DNA from: Thermoplasmata archaeon
GTDB lineage: Archaea; Thermoplasmatota; Thermoplasmata; UBA184
NCBI GenBank assembly: GCA_030042855.1
Contig: JASHYU010000180.1
Location: forward strand, 1 to 8,196
Reading direction: 5' to 3'
Length of the DNA stretch: 8,196 nucleotides
Below the pieces are notes generated by a model, which saw nothing but the letters and a program-made list of their open reading frames with translations, did not search any database and was not told where the DNA came from. Of the stretch, positions 1-5,791 are shown piece after piece; position 1 is the first letter of the stretch, and every line of letters starts with the position of its first letter. Position numbers and translations under genes: made by a program.

Positions 1-91
1 CGGCCTCGGTGTAGGTCCCCCGGATCGCGTAGAGCAGGGCCGGCAGGGGTGCCCGCTCCAGCCGCTGGGCGCTCTCTCGGGACGAGCTCAT
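1..91 (-). CDS. Truncated N-terminus of a possible transcriptional regulator
   Basis: The reverse strand opens with ATG at 89-91 and stays open to the left edge, giving 30 codons that begin MSSSRESAQRLERAPLPALL. The rest of the gene lies outside the window. The helical stretch LPALLYAIRGTYTEA could be the first dimerisation helix of a MarR-like protein, but 30 residues cannot fix the family. The main support for a real gene and this start is upstream: a TATA-like AATATACT centred about 27 bases before the ATG, with no Shine-Dalgarno, as in leaderless archaeal transcripts. An inverted repeat covers that TATA box, suggesting a tightly regulated gene, perhaps a self-repressing regulator. Any uncharacterised protein with a regulated promoter remains possible. 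Confidence 0.45.
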   Translation of the reverse strand, partial: MSSSRESAQRLERAPLPALLYAIRGTYTEA

Positions 92-93
92 TG

Positions 94-124
94 GTCAAGA
101 CTATAGACTGTCAAGTATATTGAC
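94..124 (-). promoter_or_regulatory. TATA promoter overlapped by a GTCAA/TTGAC operator
   Basis: On the plus strand, GTCAA at 110-114 and TTGAC at 120-124 form a perfect inverted repeat with a 5-base spacer (GTATA). Another GTCAA lies at 94-98, in the same orientation as the first, with GACTATAGAC between. Read leftward, the repeat contains the TATA-like AATATACT (121 to 114), centred about 27 bases before the ATG at 91. A protein bound there would block TBP, so repression is the likely outcome. The repeat and spacing are seen directly; the promoter role and the regulator are inferred. Confidence 0.55.
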
Positions 125-350
125 TTATTGGCCGCGCGGTGGGATCCGGGTCGCGGGCTCGCGGCGAGTGGGCCACCACCGCCTCCGAAGCTCGGCCGAG
201 CCACCGAGCGGCCCCGCAAGATCACCCGGGGCCTCTCCCTATCTACCGATGGACTCCGCCGGAATCCGCCGCCGTCGGGCTAGCTGGTCGTGCGCGAGAC
301 GAACGGCTCAGGGGCTCCGCTGGGAGGTTGCCGCGCGGGGAGGACGGGCC

Positions 351-929
351 CTAACGCACGGCCTCGTAGTGAAGGAGAATCTCCCGGTCCTCTCCGGGCT
401 TCGTCTCGATGAGCTTCAGCGTGCACTGGCCGCTCATCGGCCCCCAGTACCGAGGGCCTTTCCCGTAGACGACGGGCATGACGAAGAACCAGTAGTCGTC
501 GGCGAGATCGCGTCGAAGGCACTCGCGGACCACGGCGGGCCCGCCCTCCAGGAGGATGTTCCCGCCCTTCTCGCGCCGCAGCTTAGCCAGGATCCGCGAG
601 AGGTCTCCGCGCAGGATCCTCGAGTTCTCCCAGTCGGTGGACTTGAGACGGTGCGAGAGGCAGATCTTCTCCACGCGGTCCAGGTACCGTCGGTACTCGA
701 GAAGCCACTTCGCCTCCCCGGGCTTGAGGGCCTTCTCGCTCCACGCCCGCTGGTGACCGAGGAACGACCGTCGGCCCATGACGACGGTCGTGACATCGTC
801 AAACCGGTCGTACCACATGTGGCGGAAGAGCGCGCTGACGTCCGCCGAGGGCCGATCGGACCCCGGATACTTCGGGAACTCGCCGCGGCCGTCCAACGTC
901 ATGTACACGTTCGCCGTGATTTTTCGCAT
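351..929 (-). CDS. Dihydrofolate reductase-like (RibD C-terminal family) protein
   Basis: A 192-residue protein of the RibD-C/DHFR-like fold, an NADPH-dependent reductase family whose stand-alone members mostly have unknown substrates. Motifs appear in family order: NVYMTLDG (residues 7-14), VVMGRRSF (49-56) for nucleotide binding, GGNILLEGGP (122-131) and FVMPVVYGKG (149-158). These match the usual SLDG, MGRxT, GG and P-V-x-G-x-G signatures. I chose ATG 927-929 because GAGG lies 8 bases upstream and MRKITANVYM is a typical family start. A GTG at 984-986 would add 19 residues unlike the family. The gene is divergent from an ArsR-SRPBCC operon; from memory, these three families often sit together in bacterial genomes, suggesting a shared but undefined role. 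It is not expected to be the housekeeping folate enzyme. Confidence 0.85.
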   Translation of the reverse strand: MRKITANVYMTLDGRGEFPKYPGSDRPSADVSALFRHMWYDRFDDVTTVVMGRRSFLGHQRAWSEKALKPGEAKWLLEYRRYLDRVEKICLSHRLKSTDWENSRILRGDLSRILAKLRREKGGNILLEGGPAVVRECLRRDLADDYWFFVMPVVYGKGPRYWGPMSGQCTLKLIETKPGEDREILLHYEAVR

Positions 930-1033
930 ATGCTCATCCTCGGAGTTTTCGGGGTCCCGCAGTGCCGGCACGGCACTCGAGGGCACCTTCGCATACGCGA
1001 ACGGACATATATCCCTTTAGACATACAATGTTC
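930..1033. promoter_or_regulatory. Divergent promoter region of the reductase and arsR-type genes
   Basis: The region holds one AT-rich element, CATATAT (1006-1012), nearly symmetrical, so it could recruit TBP in either direction. Rightward, a start about 26 bases on would fall near 1035, beside the ArsR GTG at 1034. Leftward it would fall near 983, giving the reductase a leader of about 54 bases containing its GAGG ribosome site. A perfect 10-base palindrome, GTGCCGGCAC, lies at 962-971 and is a candidate operator for the ArsR-type protein. Repeat and AT element are seen; their use is inferred. Confidence 0.4.
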
Positions 1034-1363
1034 GTGCCCGACGTCTTTCAACTTCTCGCGGAACCGTCGCGGCGGCACCTGCTCGACGCGCTCCGGGACG
1101 GGGAGCGATCCGTCAGCGATCTCGTCGAGCGCACCCACATGTCCCAGCCCTCCGTATCGAAGCAACTACGCATCCTTCGGGACTCGGGCGTGCTCCATCT
1201 CCGGGCGGCGGGCCGTCAGCACCTGTACTCGATCCGGGGACGGTCGCTCCGGGAGGCCTCCGAATGGCTTTCCTTCTACGAACACTTCTGGCGGGAGGGT
1301 CTGAGCCGGATGGACGAGGCGCTCCGTCGGGAGCCCCGGCCGAGGACCCCGAGGAGGCCGTGA
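1028..1363 (+). CDS. ArsR-family winged-helix transcriptional regulator
   Basis: A 111-residue single-domain regulator. The N-terminus VFQLLAEPSRRHLLDALRDG (residues 6-25) is the classic ArsR opening. The helix-turn-helix covers about residues 29-56 with recognition helix MSQPSVSKQLRIL, and the wing is RAAGRQHLYSIR (59-70). No cysteine is present, so the metal-thiolate sites of arsenic or cadmium sensors are absent; this fits the non-metal subgroup that precedes AHSA1/SRPBCC genes. It overlaps the next gene by four bases (GTGA), so the two are almost certainly co-transcribed and translationally coupled. Start choice is between ATG 1028 and GTG 1034, two codons in; the TATA spacing slightly favours GTG for a leaderless message. 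It probably represses its own operon and perhaps the divergent reductase. Confidence 0.88.
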   Translation: MFVPDVFQLLAEPSRRHLLDALRDGERSVSDLVERTHMSQPSVSKQLRILRDSGVLHLRAAGRQHLYSIRGRSLREASEWLSFYEHFWREGLSRMDEALRREPRPRTPRRP

Positions 1364-1863
1364 GCGGGGCCGACACGGCGGAGGTCGCGATCCGGATCGA
1401 GCGGATCCTGGGTGCCCCTCCCGACCGGGTCTTCCGCGCCTTTCTCGACCCCGACCTGATGCGTCAGTGGATCGCGCCGGACGATCTGGACATCGACCGG
1501 ATCTCCGTGGACGCGCGCGTCGATGGGCGCGTCGAGGTATGGCACTCGCGCCACGGAGTGAGCACCGGAAAGTTCGAAGGGCGCTTCGTCAAGATCGATC
1601 CACCGCGAGAGCTCGCCTACCACTGGGCGTTCGTCGGAACCGAGCCGGAGCAGGGGGAGTACTTCGACACCCTCGTCACGGTACAGCTCCGCGCCTGGGG
1701 GGACGGGCAGACCCAGGTCACCGTCGTCCACGAGAGGTTGGGGGAGCTCCGACGAGGTGCCCCCCACGTCTACGAGCGGCTCGTCCCGGGTTGGGAGAAC
1801 TGCCTCGACAAGCTCGATCGGACCGCCCGCAAACCCCTTCGCGAATCCGGGCCGAGTCGCTGA
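1360..1863 (+). CDS. SRPBCC/AHSA1-domain protein
   Basis: A 167-residue protein of the START-like SRPBCC superfamily, AHSA1 branch, which forms a hydrophobic ligand pocket; the ligand is unknown here. Family marks are the opening strand and helix IRIERILGAPPDRVFRAF (residues 11-28), DPDLMRQWIAP (30-40), GRFVKIDPPRELAYHWAF (74-91), a central strand near VTVQLRA (106-112), and the C-terminal helix with the GWENCLDKLDRTA stretch (144-156). Length is normal. The frame is open upstream to an ATG at 1264, but that stretch overlaps arsR; GTG 1360-1362 overlapping the arsR TGA gives a standard coupled start and a family-like N-terminus. Expression should follow the ArsR-type gene. Function beyond small-molecule binding cannot be read from sequence. 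Confidence 0.85.
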   Translation: MSGADTAEVAIRIERILGAPPDRVFRAFLDPDLMRQWIAPDDLDIDRISVDARVDGRVEVWHSRHGVSTGKFEGRFVKIDPPRELAYHWAFVGTEPEQGEYFDTLVTVQLRAWGDGQTQVTVVHERLGELRRGAPHVYERLVPGWENCLDKLDRTARKPLRESGPSR

Positions 1864-1916
1864 AATTCCGACCGGGAGCGTCGGGAGACCGCCCGGGGGG
1901 GCGCACGGCATCCGGG

Positions 1917-2046
1917 GAGAGCGGCGCCGACCTGCTTGCCGCGAGACGCTCCAGCCGAGACCGCCGCGAAGACCGTACCAACCCGCGCGCCTGCGACTCC
2001 GCATCCCGCGACGGGCGAGCGGAGGGCCGGAGCCGAGAGCGGCGCC
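1917..2046. repeat. Pair of 12-base direct repeats GAGAGCGGCGCC
   Basis: The 12-mer occurs at 1917-1928 and 2035-2046, 118 bases apart, in the noncoding gap between the SRPBCC gene and vapC. Only the second copy is followed by the bases that complete a hairpin. In GC-rich DNA a 12-mer can recur by chance; it could also be a small duplication. Confidence 0.3.
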
Positions 2047-2053
2047 CTCTCGG
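2033..2053. terminator. Hairpin between convergent genes
   Basis: CCGAGAG (2033-2039) and CTCTCGG (2047-2053) form a perfect 7-bp stem around a 7-base loop, CGGCGCC. It lies between the rightward SRPBCC gene and the leftward vapC gene, where termination or 3'-end protection would be useful. No T-run follows on either strand, so a bacterial-type intrinsic terminator is not supported. Part of the stem and loop (GAGAGCGGCGCC, 2035-2046) recurs exactly at 1917-1928. Confidence 0.3.
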
Positions 2054-2059
2054 GCGAGA

Positions 2060-2084
2060 CGGACCTGCCGGGAGTCGAACCCGA
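2060..2084 (-). other. tRNA 3'-end-like fragment (T-arm plus acceptor strand)
   Basis: Read leftward, TCGGG (2084 to 2080), loop TTCGACT (2079 to 2073) and CCCGG (2072 to 2068) make a five-pair T-stem with one T-G pair and the canonical seven-base T-loop pattern TTCRANY. The next seven bases, CAGGTCC (2067 to 2061), stand where an acceptor 3' strand would, with G at 2060 as discriminator and no encoded CCA, as is common in archaea. No matching GGACCTG 5' strand, D-arm or anticodon arm was found upstream on this strand, where the DNA is vapC coding sequence. This is therefore not a complete tRNA. It may be the 3' fragment left when an element integrates into a tRNA gene, or chance. Confidence 0.35.
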
Positions 2085-2093
2085 CCGCCTTCG

Positions 2094-2510
2094 TCAACCC
2101 GAGGCGGCGGGGAGGAGGTCGAAACCCGCCTGCACAAAGTCCGTGTCGAAGCCGAACGCGCTACGGATCTTGAGCGCCTCCATCGTCACGAAGCTCAGGC
2201 AGTCGGTAAGGCTCCAGCGCTTGTCCGTGCGGGCCTCGAGGCGCTGCCAAGCGTCCCAGAACCGGTCGGGAGAAGTCCAAACGATCTGGACGCTCTCGCT
2301 CTCGACCAGCACGCGACGAAACGCTCCGACCAGGTCGCCCGGGGCGCGGAGCCGGAGATAGGTCACGGCCTCGGCCAGCACGAAGTCCGTAGTGATCAAC
2401 CGACCATGGGCGCCGCGCCCCAAGTCCCGCTGGAAATCCCGGGCCCGGAGATGGAAGCGATCGCGCTCGTCCAGGAGCGCGATCCACGCTCCGGTATCGA
2501 CAAAGATCAC
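2094..2510 (-). CDS. vapC: VapC-type PIN-domain toxin ribonuclease
   Basis: A 138-residue PIN-domain protein, normal length for VapC toxins, which are Mg2+/Mn2+-dependent endoribonucleases that cut specific RNAs, often tRNA or rRNA. The acidic active-site set is visible: D5 in IFVDTGAWI, E47 in LAEAVTYL, D103 in SLTDCLSF, and D122 in FGFDTDF, where the common H of the D-x-H-F motif is D124. GTG 2508-2510 is the start: it overlaps the vapB stop as GTGA, and position 1 fits the family. Toxin and antitoxin are therefore coupled, antitoxin first, the usual order. A hairpin (CCGCCT 2085-2090 with AGGCGG 2102-2107) lies over the stop codon. A truncated relative lies at 7040-7148. No inactivating change is apparent. 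Confidence 0.9.
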   Translation of the reverse strand: MIFVDTGAWIALLDERDRFHLRARDFQRDLGRGAHGRLITTDFVLAEAVTYLRLRAPGDLVGAFRRVLVESESVQIVWTSPDRFWDAWQRLEARTDKRWSLTDCLSFVTMEALKIRSAFGFDTDFVQAGFDLLPAASG

Positions 2511-2743
2511 GGTCGTGCGTAGAGGATCCGGTCGTGGTCGACGGAGGCGCTCGTGCGTCGCCTTCGCCCCTTGATCAACGGAAAGGCGTGGAAGATCGGG
2601 TCGTCCGGGTTCACGCGGTCGGGAAGCAAGTGCGCGCGCAGCGCCTCCCGAGCGACCTCTTTCATGCTCTTGCCCTCCTTGCTTGCCCGCTCGCGGAGCA
2701 GTCGATATTCGTCATCGGGAATGGCCGTCTGGACCAACTTCAT
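2507..2743 (-). CDS. vapB: VapB-type antitoxin
   Basis: A 78-residue antitoxin partner of the adjacent VapC. The N-terminal half, KLVQTAIPDDEYRLL (residues 2-16) followed by two helices ending near REALRAHL (31-38), fits a ribbon-helix-helix DNA-binding domain with dimer strand LVQTAI. The C-terminal tail, with DPIFHAFPLI and ending VDHDRILYARP, is the extended toxin-wrapping segment; the DHDxILY ending is typical of VapB partners of PIN toxins. VapB neutralises VapC by binding its active site, and the complex usually represses the operon. ATG 2741-2743 lies 27 bases from a TATA-like GAATACTTTA and just after a perfect inverted repeat, which fixes the start. A second, start-less copy of the same length is at 7145-7381. 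Confidence 0.9.
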   Translation of the reverse strand: MKLVQTAIPDDEYRLLRERASKEGKSMKEVAREALRAHLLPDRVNPDDPIFHAFPLIKGRRRRTSASVDHDRILYARP

Positions 2744-3048
2744 GGTTCATGGAACATGAAACATCGAATACTTTACCCCACCGGTTGCTCCCGGGGAGTC
2801 TCGATCCCGGAGGCGGAGAGGCGCTCCCATACCGGTCTCTTGGCCTCCTTAGGCTCATGGGGCGTACAGCGCGACCCCAGGCGAGGACGCGCCGGGGTCA
2901 CCCGGTCACCACGCTTTGCCTCACGGGTGCATCGGCCCCGCCGCGCGTCGTACACGTCCTAGCGAATGTGCCCAATCTCGAGGCGTTCCGCTTTCTCTGA
3001 CCCGGCCCGGAGAGCCGAAGAGTCCCGCTGATCTCCGGGGTCGGCGCC
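2744..3048. other. Gene-free stretch with a strong hairpin
   Basis: Apart from the vapB promoter at its left end, this 305-base stretch has no convincing gene on either strand; short open frames have no family-like sequence or start signals. Its main structure is a hairpin at 2873-2899: GACCCC pairs with GGGGTC, then after a single bulged A GGCG pairs with CGCC, around a 6-base loop. A tandem GGTCACC repeat (2896-2902 and 2905-2911) overlaps its right edge. It may mark the end of the leftward nikR transcript or be a small structured RNA; no T-run follows. Confidence 0.4.
2746..2775 (-). promoter_or_regulatory. vapBC promoter with TTCATG-N3-CATGAA operator
   Basis: A TATA-like element is read on the plus strand as GAATACTTTA (2766-2775), centred about 27 bases before the vapB ATG, so the message should start at or next to the start codon without a leader. 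Between them TTCATG (2746-2751) and CATGAA (2755-2760) form a perfect inverted repeat with a 3-base spacer. The position, between TBP site and start, suits autorepression by a VapB dimer or VapBC complex. In the decayed second locus this element is degraded along with the start codon. Confidence 0.65.
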
Positions 3049-3609
3049 TCAACGGTCCCGAGCTCTCCGGCCGGCCCTTTCTCCTGGGCCGCGATGAGGG
3101 TGCCGATGTCCGGTCGTTCCCCCGGCGACCAGGGGAGTTCCTAGGGAGTACTGGCCGAAGGCGATCCCCTTGACCCCGCGCAGGTCCTCGGCGGCATGGA
3201 CCACCTCGGCGCGCTTTCCGACCAGACCGATGAGTTGCATGCACGAGCCGCCCTCGAGATGGACGTGCGAGGACGACCGGACGTGGCCCCCCCAGCGATG
3301 CTCCACCGCCGTGAGCCGCCGGAGGACGTTAGGAGCGTCGTGCCGGTAGAGCAGCAGGACGCTCGCCACGGAGTCGGAGTTGGGATCGCCCAGCTCGTGC
3401 TCGGCGAGCTCCTTCCGAATGAGGGCCCGGAGCGCGTCCGAGCGGCTCGGCGAGTTGCGCGCCCGCACCCAGCCATCCAAGAGGGCCAGGAGGTCGGGCT
3501 CGAGCGAGACACCCAGCCGCACCACGTACTTGTCCTTCCGCTTCCGAACTCGCGAAGGCGAATCCGGCGTGACCTCGGGACGACCGGTCCGGCGTGCACC
3601 TCTCGCCAT
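3049..3609 (-). CDS. nikR: NikR nickel-responsive transcriptional regulator
   Basis: A 186-residue NikR, a ribbon-helix-helix repressor whose DNA binding is switched on by Ni(II). The DNA-binding half is VVRLGVSLEPDLLALLDGWV (residues 29-48) and RSDALRALIRKEL (56-68). The ACT-like half holds the nickel site: H104, H115, H117 and C123 have exactly the spacing of E. coli H76, H87, H89 and C95, so metal sensing should be intact. About 22 residues precede the usual start. Past GIAFGQYSLGT, roughly 28 extra residues include GHRHPHR and many arginines; this tail is unusual and might bind metal, or might come from a lost stop. The gene is divergent from a nickel/cobalt permease, the expected target. 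An internal, shorter start is possible. Confidence 0.93.
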   Translation of the reverse strand: MARGARRTGRPEVTPDSPSRVRKRKDKYVVRLGVSLEPDLLALLDGWVRARNSPSRSDALRALIRKELAEHELGDPNSDSVASVLLLYRHDAPNVLRRLTAVEHRWGGHVRSSSHVHLEGGSCMQLIGLVGKRAEVVHAAEDLRGVKGIAFGQYSLGTPLVAGGTTGHRHPHRGPGERAGRRARDR

Positions 3610-3733
3610 GTCGCCCCCGACTCTCCTTGGAGCTCCGGTCGGCTCATAACGGTGTGGCCGGGACCGCCCGGGGCCCTACCTTGAACGGTGCCTTCCGGGT
3701 ATTACGTTTTCAAAAACCACCACAACGCTTTAC
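3610..3733. promoter_or_regulatory. Divergent nikR and permease promoter region
   Basis: Leftward, GTTATGAG (3650 to 3643) is a TATA-like element about 38 bases before the nikR ATG, leaving a leader of about 11 bases with a G-rich ribosome-site candidate. Rightward, the AT-rich stretch ATTACGTTTTCAAAA (3701-3715) is centred about 26 bases before the permease ATG. I found no strict NikR box (GTATGA-N16-TCATAC type). The closest dyad is imperfect: GTATTACG (3699-3706) against CGCTTTAC (3726-3733), five of eight positions matching, ending at the ATG. NikR control of this region is inferred from gene order. Confidence 0.45.
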
Positions 3734-4927
3734 ATGGCCGGCGGCATGGGCCGGCTCGTGGCCGTGGCCTCTGCGAACGCTCCCAACCCGCTCACGGAAG
3801 TCCGGAATCCGATCGTGCTCTCTCGAGCCGAGTGGATCAAGGTCATCCTCATTTACGCGGCCATCGCGGCGGCGACTGGCCTCGGCATCTACGCGACCTA
3901 CCGGATTGGGACCCAGTACGCCATCTTCTGGGCGCTCGGCATCCTGGCCTACACCCTCGGACTGCGGCACGGCGTCGACGCCGACCACATCTGCGCGATC
4001 GACAATACCACCCGGAAGCTGCTCCAGCAGGACAAGCGACCGACGACCGTCGGGACCTGGTTTTCGCTCGGTCACTCGACGATCGTGGTCGCGATGATCG
4101 CGGTGCTCGTGATCGCCACCCAGTTCATCGCCAGCAACCTGCCGACCTTCGAGGCCGACGGGGCGGTCCTGGGCACGCTCATCTCGGGCGCCTTCCTCTA
4201 CATCATCGCGCTGATCAATTTCCTGATCTTCTGGGAGATCTATCTGATCTTCAAGGCCCTGCGCTCGGGGGAGCTCGACCAGAAGAAGCTCGATGAGACC
4301 CTCCTGAAGCGCGGCTTCATGAACCGGTACTTCGGGAAGCTGTTCCGGTTCGTCAACGAGCCGTGGCAGATCTACCCGATCGGCGTCCTCTTCGGGCTCG
4401 GGTTCGACACCGCCTCCGAGGTGGCCCTCATCGCGATCACCGTCACCACGGCGACCGCGGCCGCCCACTTTCCGCTCTGGATGGTGATGGTGCTGCCGTT
4501 CATGTTCACCTGCGGGATGGTACTGACGGACACTACCGACGGCTTCGGGATGCGCTTCGCCTACGGCTGGGCCTTCATGCGGCCCATCCGCAAGGTCTAC
4601 TACAATCTGACGATGACCGTCATCTCGGTCATCGTCGCGGTCGTCATCGGCACGATCGAGCTCCTGGGAGTGCTCGCCTCGGAGCTCCGCCTCTCCGGAG
4701 GACCGTTCGGTTTCTGGAGCACGATGAACTGGTTGAACAACTCGACCGGACCGGACGGCATCGAGATCTGGGGCTGGTGCGGGATCATCATCATCCTGCT
4801 CTTCGTAGGTAGCTGGGCCGTCTCGATCGCCATCTACCGGTGGAAGCACTTCGAAGAGGTCGGGTTCAGCAGGTCCCCGCCTCCGCCGGACGCTGCGCCG
4901 AACGAACCGGTCGTACCGCTCGAGTAG
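3734..4927 (+). CDS. NiCoT-family nickel/cobalt permease
   Basis: A 397-residue integral membrane transporter of the NiCoT (HoxN/NixA) family, which takes up Ni2+ and/or Co2+ across the cytoplasmic membrane by a secondary mechanism. Signatures appear in order: RHGVDADHICAIDNTTRKL (78-96), the defining TM2 metal-selectivity motif; LGHST (112-116); LGFDTASE (222-229); and FTCGMVLTDTTDG (258-270). About eight hydrophobic segments are visible, near residues 35-57, 63-77, 117-135, 146-172, 214-242, 247-266, 292-314 and 348-367. The last is followed by a proline-rich cytoplasmic tail. ATG 3734 has a suitable AT-rich element upstream; ATG 3746, four codons in, is an alternative. Divergence from nikR makes nickel the probable main substrate. 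Size is normal and no key motif is missing. A nickel enzyme client is not in the window. Confidence 0.95.
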   Translation: MAGGMGRLVAVASANAPNPLTEVRNPIVLSRAEWIKVILIYAAIAAATGLGIYATYRIGTQYAIFWALGILAYTLGLRHGVDADHICAIDNTTRKLLQQDKRPTTVGTWFSLGHSTIVVAMIAVLVIATQFIASNLPTFEADGAVLGTLISGAFLYIIALINFLIFWEIYLIFKALRSGELDQKKLDETLLKRGFMNRYFGKLFRFVNEPWQIYPIGVLFGLGFDTASEVALIAITVTTATAAAHFPLWMVMVLPFMFTCGMVLTDTTDGFGMRFAYGWAFMRPIRKVYYNLTMTVISVIVAVVIGTIELLGVLASELRLSGGPFGFWSTMNWLNNSTGPDGIEIWGWCGIIIILLFVGSWAVSIAIYRWKHFEEVGFSRSPPPPDAAPNEPVVPLE

Positions 4928-4939
4928 CCTCCCTTGGAC

Positions 4940-4946
4940 CTATACG
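4940..4946 (+). promoter_or_regulatory. TATA-like element before the propeller gene
   Basis: CTATACG is centred about 26 bases before ATG 4969 in the 41-base gap after the permease gene. No Shine-Dalgarno precedes the ATG, so leaderless initiation at 4969 is likely and the gene need not depend on the permease transcript. A GTG at 4951 in the same frame is less well placed. Confidence 0.5.
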
Positions 4947-4968
4947 CGAAGTGCCCCCGGCGACCCCG

Positions 4969-5618
4969 ATGGCCCCGCGACCGATCGCGCAAGTCAAGGT
5001 TCCCGGGGAGCGCCCCCGGGGGATAACTTTCGACGGGCAACGCGAGTGGGTTGCGTCGGAGAGCCCTTCGGTACTCAGGATGCTCCGCGCGGATCCTTCT
5101 GAATTGGAGGATCCTCAGTTTTCCTTCCGGACGGGGAAACCTCGAGGACTCGCGTGGGACACCCGCCGTCGCTCCTTCTGGCTTACCGATGCCGAACGCG
5201 GGATTCTCCCGGAGCTCGATCCGATGAGGGGGGCGGAGCGGGACCGAGTACCGCTTCCGATGATCGAGTACACCGCGGGCTGGGCGCTGGCTCAAGGACG
5301 GTTCGGGCAGGCCGATTTCGAGCACGAGGTGATCGTCGCGTGGACGTATCCGGCCGGCGAAGAATCCCACCGATGGACCGTGTCTCATGGCCTCTGCGGC
5401 TTGGAATGGGTGGATGGAACCGTGTGGGTCGCCGAGCAGGACGGATCCAGCCTCCTTGGCGTCAGCGCCGAGGACGGCCGCCTGCGGAAGGGGGAGATGC
5501 TACCGGATCCGAGTCGAGGCACCGCCATACTGGTTTGACGCGCGACGGTCGCCCCTTCTGGCTCGGAGACGAGATCCAGGGGGTAGGTCCCGCCCACTGC
5601 TCGCACCTTGACGCCTGA
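4969..5618 (+). pseudogene. Beta-propeller (SMP-30/NHL-like) protein, probable frameshift near 5520-5540
   Basis: The first frame gives 189 residues (4969-5538) with repeated propeller-blade patterns: PRGITFDGQREWVASE (16-31), PRGLAWDTRRRSFWLTDAE (58-76) and GLCGLEWVDGTVWVAEQDGS (141-160), the last followed by EDG-type turns. It stops at TGA 5536-5538 right after SRGTAILV. In the next frame, across the same point, GLTRDGRPFWLGDE continues to a stop at 5618 and looks like the following blade, matching GLAWDTRRRSFWLTDAE. A one-base loss (or two-base gain) between about 5515 and 5540 would join them into about 216 residues. Such proteins can be lactonase-like enzymes or simple scaffolds; function is unknown. 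It could be a true mutation, an assembly error, or a short functional protein. No signal peptide is seen. Confidence 0.6.
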
Positions 5619-5791
5619 GGTTACGCAAACTCGAGGAGACGCTGGGGAAGGCGAACGGCCGGGTGTTCCGGGCCCGCCGGGATTCGATTGACTGGTTAAG
5701 CGAGTCCGATAGTTCGGCAGGCTGGGTCTTGGTGTTCCTGGCTTCTCGAGCTTCCGCTGGGAGCCGTCCTCCCTGCCTCTCGCCGACCGAT

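Noticed and set aside
102..118. TTGACA and TATAGT on the minus strand resembling bacterial -35 and -10 boxes
   Set aside because: They are separated by only three bases, far from the required 16-18, and the AATATACT at -27 from the ATG explains the region better.
120..1304. Long plus-strand open frame covering the reductase
   Set aside because: It is antisense to a gene with clear family motifs; its composition is low-complexity and it has no recognisable domain.
2050..2170. Complete tRNA gene on the minus strand
   Set aside because: Only the T-arm and one acceptor strand are present; no pairing 5' acceptor, D-arm or anticodon stem exists at the right distance.
1276..2522. Long open frames on both strands over the SRPBCC gene and vapC
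   Set aside because: They are shadows of GC-rich coding sequence, rich in R, G, P and A, and cross the gene boundaries without any motif.
3710..4849. 379-codon minus-strand frame opposite the permease
   Set aside because: Strongly acidic and histidine-rich low-complexity sequence is the usual antisense image of a membrane protein gene; the plus strand has all NiCoT signatures.
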